A stretch of DNA of 8,224 bases from Planctomycetota bacterium (lineage in GTDB: Bacteria; Planctomycetota; Phycisphaerae; WQYP01): assembly GCA_021852245.1 (NCBI GenBank), contig JAJZNY010000359.1:1-8224 (forward strand), written 5' to 3'. Position 1 is the first letter of the stretch; each line of letters opens with the position of its first letter. A model generated the notes under the pieces. It was not told where the DNA came from. It searched no databases and saw nothing but the letters and a program-made list of their open reading frames with translations. Below are positions 4,780 through 8,224 of this stretch, piece by piece. The translations under genes and the position numbers were made by a program.

Positions 4780-6609
4780 TTATTCCACCGTGACGCTCTT
4801 GGCCAGATTGCGCGGCTTATCCACATTGCACCCGCGGCTCACCGCCGCATGATAGGCCAGAAGCTGCAGCGGCACGACGGTCAGCAGCGGCTGAAGCGGT
4901 TCAATGGTGTCGGGCACGGTAAAGACATGATCCGCCACCTTGTGGATATGCTCATCCCCTTCACTGGCCACGGCGATGATCTTGCCGTGGCGGGCCCGGA
5001 CTTCGTGGATATTTCCAATAAGTTTTTCATATTGGCTGCCGCGGGTGGCGATGAACACGGCGGGCATTCCCGGATTGATCAGGGCGATGGGGCCATGCTT
5101 CATTTCCGCCGCCGGCAGGCCTTCGGCGTGGATGTAGCTGATTTCCTTGAGTTTCAGGGCGCCTTCCAGCGCGACGGGAAAATTAAACCCGCGTCCGAGG
5201 AAAAGCCAGTTGTCGCGCCGGGCATGTTCCTGGGCCACCTGACGGATCAGGTCGCTCTGCTGGAGTACCTGACGGATCTGATCCGGTATCCGCTCCAGTG
5301 CATCAATAAATTCCTGCAGCACCGTCTGCGACATGTATTTCCGCCGCGCGATGCTCAGCGCCAGCAGAATTTCCACCACGATCTGCCCCGTGAACGCTTT
5401 GGTGCTTGCGACGCCGATCTCCGGCCCCACGTGCAGATAAATTCCCGCATCGGTTTCCCGGGCGATGGTGGAGCCGACGACATTCACAATCCCCAGGCTC
5501 AGGGCCCCGCGATCCTTGGCTTCCCGCAGGGCGGCGAGCGTGTCGGCCGTCTCTCCTGACTGACTGATCGCCAGCACCAGTGTCCCATCTTCGATGATCG
5601 GATTGCGATAGCGGAATTCGCTGGCGTATTCCACCTCGGTGGGGATTTTAGCGAGTTCCTCAAAGAGGAATTCCCCCACCAGCCCGGCATGCCACGCCGT
5701 CCCGCAGCCGGTGATGATCAGCCGCCGAGTGCGAACAATATCGCGGCTGTAATGATTGATCCCGCCAAGCACCACACGCCCCTCCTGGCGGTCAAGCCGG
5801 CCGCGCATGCAGTCTTCAATCGCCTGCGGCTGTTCAAATATTTCCTTGAGCATGAAATGATCGTACCCACCGAGTTCGATCTGCTGGAGAGAAAATTCCA
5901 CCTCGCTCACTTTTTTGGTCACCGGCGTGTCGTCGGTGGTGGTGGTGCGGAATTGATCCGGGGTGATCACCGCCATTTCGTTGTCGTTGAGATAGACGAC
6001 CTGTGTGGTATGTTCCACAATCGCGGCCGCGTCCGAGGCGACCACGTATTCGTCATCCCCCACGCCGATGATCAGGGGCGATCCGCGACGTGCCACCACA
6101 AGCGTTTCAGGTTCCTCAGCCGACATGACCGCCAGGCCGTAGGTGCCGCGCACTTCGCGCAGGGCCGTCTGTACCGCCTTGACGAGATTGTTTTCATAAA
6201 AATGCCCGATGAGCACGGCAAGCACTTCGGTATCGGTTTCGCTGCTGAAAACATAGCCGCGCTCGGAAAGGAACGTTTTAATGGTGGAATAATTTTCGAT
6301 GATGCCGTTATGAACAATGGCGATGCGCCGCTTGTTATCCAGATGCGGATGGGCGTTGCATTCGGTCGGGGGTCCGTGCGTGGCCCAGCGGGTGTGGGCC
6401 ATGCCGATATGACTCGGGGGCACTTTCTGCTCGTCGAGCGCAGACTCCAACACGCTGATACGGCCGGCGGCCCGGGCCACAAAAAGCTTCCCATCCTCGA
6501 TGAGGCACAATCCGGCGGAATCGTATCCGCGGTATTCAAGCCGCTTGAGCCCCTCGATCAGAAGTGCCCGCGCGTCTTTCTTTCCAACATAGGCCACGAT
6601 TCCACACAT
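4780..6609 (-). CDS. glmS: Glutamine:fructose-6-phosphate aminotransferase (isomerizing)
   Basis: GlmS makes glucosamine-6-phosphate from fructose-6-phosphate and glutamine, feeding UDP-GlcNAc and envelope polysaccharide synthesis in the cytoplasm. The frame extends to 6654, but the start must be the ATG at 6609: after Met removal the N-terminal Cys of MCGIVAYVG is the glutaminase nucleophile, and AAAGGA (6617-6622) sits 7 nt upstream. The protein is 609 aa, the standard length. N-terminal glutaminase motifs: EYRGYDSAG (25-33), HTRWATHG (72-79), HNGIIENY (100-107), SETDTEV. First SIS domain: ITGCGTAWHAG, ISQSGETADT and STKAFTGQ. Second SIS domain: FLGRGFNFPVALEGALKLKE and HAEGLPAAEMKHGPIAL. 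The C-terminus PRNLAKSVTVE is the conserved end that reaches the active site. All key elements are present. It follows dedA on the same strand after 77 bp, so co-transcription is possible. No glmS ribozyme could be seen in the short leader. Confidence 0.98.
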   Translation of the reverse strand: MCGIVAYVGKKDARALLIEGLKRLEYRGYDSAGLCLIEDGKLFVARAAGRISVLESALDEQKVPPSHIGMAHTRWATHGPPTECNAHPHLDNKRRIAIVHNGIIENYSTIKTFLSERGYVFSSETDTEVLAVLIGHFYENNLVKAVQTALREVRGTYGLAVMSAEEPETLVVARRGSPLIIGVGDDEYVVASDAAAIVEHTTQVVYLNDNEMAVITPDQFRTTTTDDTPVTKKVSEVEFSLQQIELGGYDHFMLKEIFEQPQAIEDCMRGRLDRQEGRVVLGGINHYSRDIVRTRRLIITGCGTAWHAGLVGEFLFEELAKIPTEVEYASEFRYRNPIIEDGTLVLAISQSGETADTLAALREAKDRGALSLGIVNVVGSTIARETDAGIYLHVGPEIGVASTKAFTGQIVVEILLALSIARRKYMSQTVLQEFIDALERIPDQIRQVLQQSDLIRQVAQEHARRDNWLFLGRGFNFPVALEGALKLKEISYIHAEGLPAAEMKHGPIALINPGMPAVFIATRGSQYEKLIGNIHEVRARHGKIIAVASEGDEHIHKVADHVFTVPDTIEPLQPLLTVVPLQLLAYHAAVSRGCNVDKPRNLAKSVTVE

Positions 6610-6686
6610 GTCGATATCCTTTATGTTCCGCCGGTCACCCGACCGACACTGCAACCTCTTCTATCGGACGATGATCACCCCATACT
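6610..6686 (-). promoter_or_regulatory. dedA-glmS intergenic leader with ribosome binding site and small hairpin
   Basis: The 77-nt gap holds AAAGGA (6617-6622) as the glmS ribosome binding site. Just upstream is a 5-bp hairpin, CGGTC-loop-GACCG (6632-6636, 6641-6645), with a 4-nt loop. I found no convincing promoter pair with normal spacing. glmS may therefore be read through from dedA, or from a promoter inside dedA that I cannot identify. Confidence 0.4.
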
Positions 6687-7409
6687 TCATTTGGGATCGT
6701 CATCCGGTTTGACACCCGCGAGCGTGTCGTCGGGCCTGGCATCGCCGGTCGTGCCCGCTCCGTCCACTGCACCTCTCGCCGCCCGCCTGCGATGAATGAT
6801 GAAAATGACGCCGCCGACGATCAGCGCGATGGCGGCCGCCCCGTAGAGCCAATGCTTAAACTCAGCCACTTTCGCCAGAAATTGATTCAGGTGGTGGGCC
6901 TGCCAATGCCCCAACCAGATCAGGGTCGGCACGCTGATGAGCCCGGCCAACCCATCGATGATGACGAATCTCACGTAGGACATTCCTGCAATTCCGCAAA
7001 ACGCAAAAACGCCCGCCCGAACGCCCGGCATGAAACGCCCGATAAAAAGCGTGACATCCCCATATTTTGCGAAATGCTGTTCGATCCAGATTCGTCGCTT
7101 GGAGTGGAGCACTTTCCGCACGTGGCGGGCGATGATGTTGTTGGAATCAATTCCGTAGCGACCGATGAAATACAGGATGCTGTCACCGATGAGCATCGCC
7201 AGCAGGCCCACCACGCACATCACCCAGATATTCGGAGCCAGGTGGGCACGCGGTCCGTTGAATGGGCCCCAGTGCGAATTGCACAGATAGCCCGAAAGAA
7301 TCAGCGGCATATCTTCCGGAATCGGTACCCCGCAACCCGCAATGATCAACAACCCCGCCAATGCAAAGTAGGTGAACTTTGATAACAGATTGAGCAGCAA
7401 TGGCACCAT
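6687..7409 (-). CDS. DedA-family (SNARE-associated/VTT domain) inner-membrane protein
   Basis: A 240-aa polytopic membrane protein of the DedA superfamily. Members are linked to proton-motive force, envelope integrity and, in recent work, lipid-carrier or phospholipid translocation across the membrane; which applies here cannot be told. Counting from the ATG at 7409, the re-entrant N-terminal motif GCGVPIPEDMPLILSGYL (25-42) carries Glu32/Asp33. GDSILYFIGRYG (74-85) follows. The second signature, FIGRFMPGVRAGVFAFCGIAGM (from 121), carries the conserved arginines Arg124 and Arg130. Further hydrophobic segments follow, and a basic cluster (HRRRAAR) precedes an acidic, probably disordered tail. 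The frame is open upstream to 7502, but that extension lacks family sequence and contains the candidate promoter, so I chose 7409. GGAGG lies 14 nt upstream, longer than ideal. glmS follows on the same strand. Confidence 0.9.
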   Translation of the reverse strand: MVPLLLNLLSKFTYFALAGLLIIAGCGVPIPEDMPLILSGYLCNSHWGPFNGPRAHLAPNIWVMCVVGLLAMLIGDSILYFIGRYGIDSNNIIARHVRKVLHSKRRIWIEQHFAKYGDVTLFIGRFMPGVRAGVFAFCGIAGMSYVRFVIIDGLAGLISVPTLIWLGHWQAHHLNQFLAKVAEFKHWLYGAAAIALIVGGVIFIIHRRRAARGAVDGAGTTGDARPDDTLAGVKPDDDPK

Positions 7410-7437
7410 GGGTGATTTCGCGGCCTCCAAACTACCT

Positions 7438-7467
7438 ATACTACCCGCTGAAACCCCACTGAGTCCA
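7438..7467 (-). promoter_or_regulatory. Candidate sigma70-type promoter of dedA (and perhaps glmS)
   Basis: On the minus strand TGGACT (7462-7467, four of six to TTGACA) and TAGTAT (7438-7443, four of six) are 18 bp apart. The predicted leader to the ATG at 7409 is about 22 nt and contains GGAGG (7424-7428). The sequence GCGGGTAGTAT across the -10 box is identical to that of the candidate esterase promoter. A stem-loop with a TTCGG loop (7471-7490, one bulge) lies just upstream of the -35. Confidence 0.35.
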
Positions 7468-7670
7468 GAAGACCTCCGTTCGGCGGAGTCTGCGCAGGGC
7501 AAATTTTTCGCCCAATCAATCAGGCCTTGCCATCGGCAGATTCCAATATGGCCGCCACGACTGGCGCTGCCGGATGGCGTCCAGTGCCACGCGGTGCCCC
7601 CCGGTTCCCCGCTCCGCGGAGCATCGGCATGAGAGTCGCTTCCGTTTCATACGGATGCATGATCAAATTC

Positions 7671-7804
7671 GCTTTTTCTCACGCGAAGCACACGAAGATT
7701 TCGGCATTGGACTTAACCACCCTATCGCACCGGCCCTGAGCGCCTTGCGGCCGCGATTTGATGTTATTTTCGCCGCAGGGGACGCAGGGGAACGCGGAGG
7801 AAAA
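7671..7804. repeat. Pair of degenerate 9-10 bp tandem repeat blocks in intergenic DNA
   Basis: The first block (7671-7700) has a T-rich lead-in followed by CACGCGAAG and CACACGAAG. The second (7771-7804) has CGCAGGGGA, CGCAGGGGA and ACGCGGAGGA in succession, followed by AAAA. Both are purine-rich variants of a CNCNNAGG/AAG theme, some 70 bp apart. I know similar blocks as dispersed intergenic repeats in Planctomycetota and Verrucomicrobiota genomes. Translated, they give spurious peptides such as REAHED or PCVPCG that are often mis-annotated as small proteins. Confidence 0.5.
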
Positions 7805-7890
7805 TGGGGGGGCGGGCATCTCGCGCGCCGTTTGATTCCGTCCGCCCCGCGCGTTATTCTTTCCAGAGTAACTGAAATGTTGGGGCTCGC

Positions 7891-8224
7891 ATGGTCGCCA
7901 TCGACGAAAACTTGGCAGCCGCTGGTAAACGGAAGGCACTCGCCTTGACCTACGATTCCGCCGGTCGGCAGATCAGCGATACCGTCACCACGCTGGGTGC
8001 TAATGTGGACGGCTCCGTCCGCCGCATCGATACCTCCTACAACGCCCAGGGGCTTGTATATCAGCTCACCAGCTATGCCGATACCGCAGGCACCCAGATC
8101 GTCAATCAGGTCGAAAATATCTACAACGGCCTCGGCCAGCTCGCCTTCCAGTACGAAGCCCTCACCGGTGCCGTTGACCTCGCCACCACACCCGTCGTCC
8201 AGTACACCTACACCACCCTCGGCA
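7891..8224 (+). CDS. YD-repeat (Rhs-type) protein fragment, runs off the right edge
   Basis: From an ATG at 7891 the frame stays open to the window end: 111 complete codons plus one base. It reads MVAIDENLAAAGKRKALA, then LTYDSAGRQISD, a clear YD repeat, followed by further repeat units: RIDTSYNAQGLVYQLTSY, VENIYNGLGQLAFQYEA and VVQYTYTTLG. This style (YNGLGQL, VVQYTYT) is familiar to me from large Planctomycetota Rhs proteins. Such proteins are normally thousands of residues long, exported, and end in a variable toxin or unknown tip. Here there is no signal peptide, N-terminal domain or obvious ribosome binding site, and an in-frame TGA lies at 7873-7875, only 15 nt before the ATG. The repeat part therefore starts abruptly, as in a 5'-truncated copy or recombination cassette. 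Whether the rest of the gene is intact lies outside the window. Confidence 0.75.
   Translation, partial: MVAIDENLAAAGKRKALALTYDSAGRQISDTVTTLGANVDGSVRRIDTSYNAQGLVYQLTSYADTAGTQIVNQVENIYNGLGQLAFQYEALTGAVDLATTPVVQYTYTTLG

Larger units (their letters stand above)
7410..7890. other. 480-bp stretch without a recognisable gene, upstream of dedA
   Basis: Several short open frames exist on both strands, but none reads as a known family or has a convincing start, and they overlap one another. What I can see is the candidate dedA promoter near its left end, a 12-bp perfect palindrome GCTCCGCGGAGC (7611-7622), and two short tandem-repeat-like blocks described separately. No RNA gene was recognised. It behaves like accumulated intergenic debris between dedA and the Rhs fragment. 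Confidence 0.6.

Noticed and set aside
4652..4852. Continuation of the PIN toxin frame to 4852
   Set aside because: After codon 17 the sequence turns basic and low in complexity, has no PIN residues, and the last part is antisense to glmS.
4690..5559. Plus-strand open frame of 289 codons opposite the glmS 3' half
   Set aside because: Same reason: a mirror frame of glmS with no recognisable domain and no ribosome binding site.
6610..6654. Extra N-terminal 15 codons of glmS
   Set aside because: GlmS needs Cys directly after the initiator Met; the ribosome binding site also fits only the 6609 start.
6610..6686. glmS ribozyme/riboswitch in the glmS leader
   Set aside because: Only 77 nt separate glmS from dedA; I cannot find the ribozyme core or cleavage region, and the class is known mainly from Gram-positive bacteria.
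5689..6795. Long plus-strand open frame (368 codons) opposite glmS and dedA
   Set aside because: It is antisense to glmS with all its motifs; the translation is rich in His, Arg and Gly with no family resemblance. It is a mirror frame of GC-rich coding DNA.
7679..7939. Small minus-strand protein of 86 codons with Cys-rich PCVPCG motif
   Set aside because: The motif is the translation of the degenerate DNA repeat at 7771-7804; no start signal, and it overlaps the Rhs start.

Overview
The window looks like bacterial chromosome from a Planctomycetota-type genome. The support is circumstantial: a PEP-CTERM exported protein, a YD-repeat (Rhs) fragment of a style I know from Planctomycetota, GC-rich housekeeping genes, and degenerate 9-10 bp tandem repeats between genes. 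No rRNA or tRNA marker is present, so the phylum is an inference.

Layout from left to right. Bases 1-482 (+) are the 3' two-thirds or so of folE2, a metal-dependent GTP cyclohydrolase (type IB) of folate/pterin synthesis. After a gap with several hairpins and a plausible promoter comes a secreted GDSL/SGNH esterase with signal peptide and PEP-CTERM anchor (772-1821, +). Converging on it, only 24 bp away, is a two-gene phage head module on the minus strand: an HK97-type portal protein (2381-4006) followed by an HK97-type prohead protease (1846-2481). The two overlap by 101 nt. There is no terminase, major capsid or tail gene on either side, so this is a prophage remnant or a captured pair, although both frames are open.

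Divergent from the portal gene is an excisionase-like helix-turn-helix gene (4133-4597, +). It has a consensus -10 box, a palindrome over that box, and a triple 9-bp tandem repeat directly upstream. Three bases after its stop lie the first 17 codons of a PIN-domain toxin, which then breaks off. This appears to be an orphaned antitoxin of a broken toxin-antitoxin pair.

Bases 4780-7409 (-) return to the core genome: a DedA-family membrane protein followed after 77 bp by full-length glmS (glutamine:fructose-6-phosphate aminotransferase), the entry step of amino-sugar and cell-envelope synthesis. The 480 bp upstream of dedA hold a candidate promoter and repeat debris but no gene. At the right edge (7891-8224, +) a YD-repeat/Rhs reading frame begins abruptly without a signal peptide and runs out of the window.

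Overall, two core loci (folE2; dedA-glmS) flank an accessory patch of degraded mobile material: phage portal/protease, broken TA pair and Rhs fragment. I see no convincing complete new defence or mobile system. The points most worth pursuing are the isolated portal-protease pair, the toxin truncation, and the repeat/operator region between portal and antitoxin.
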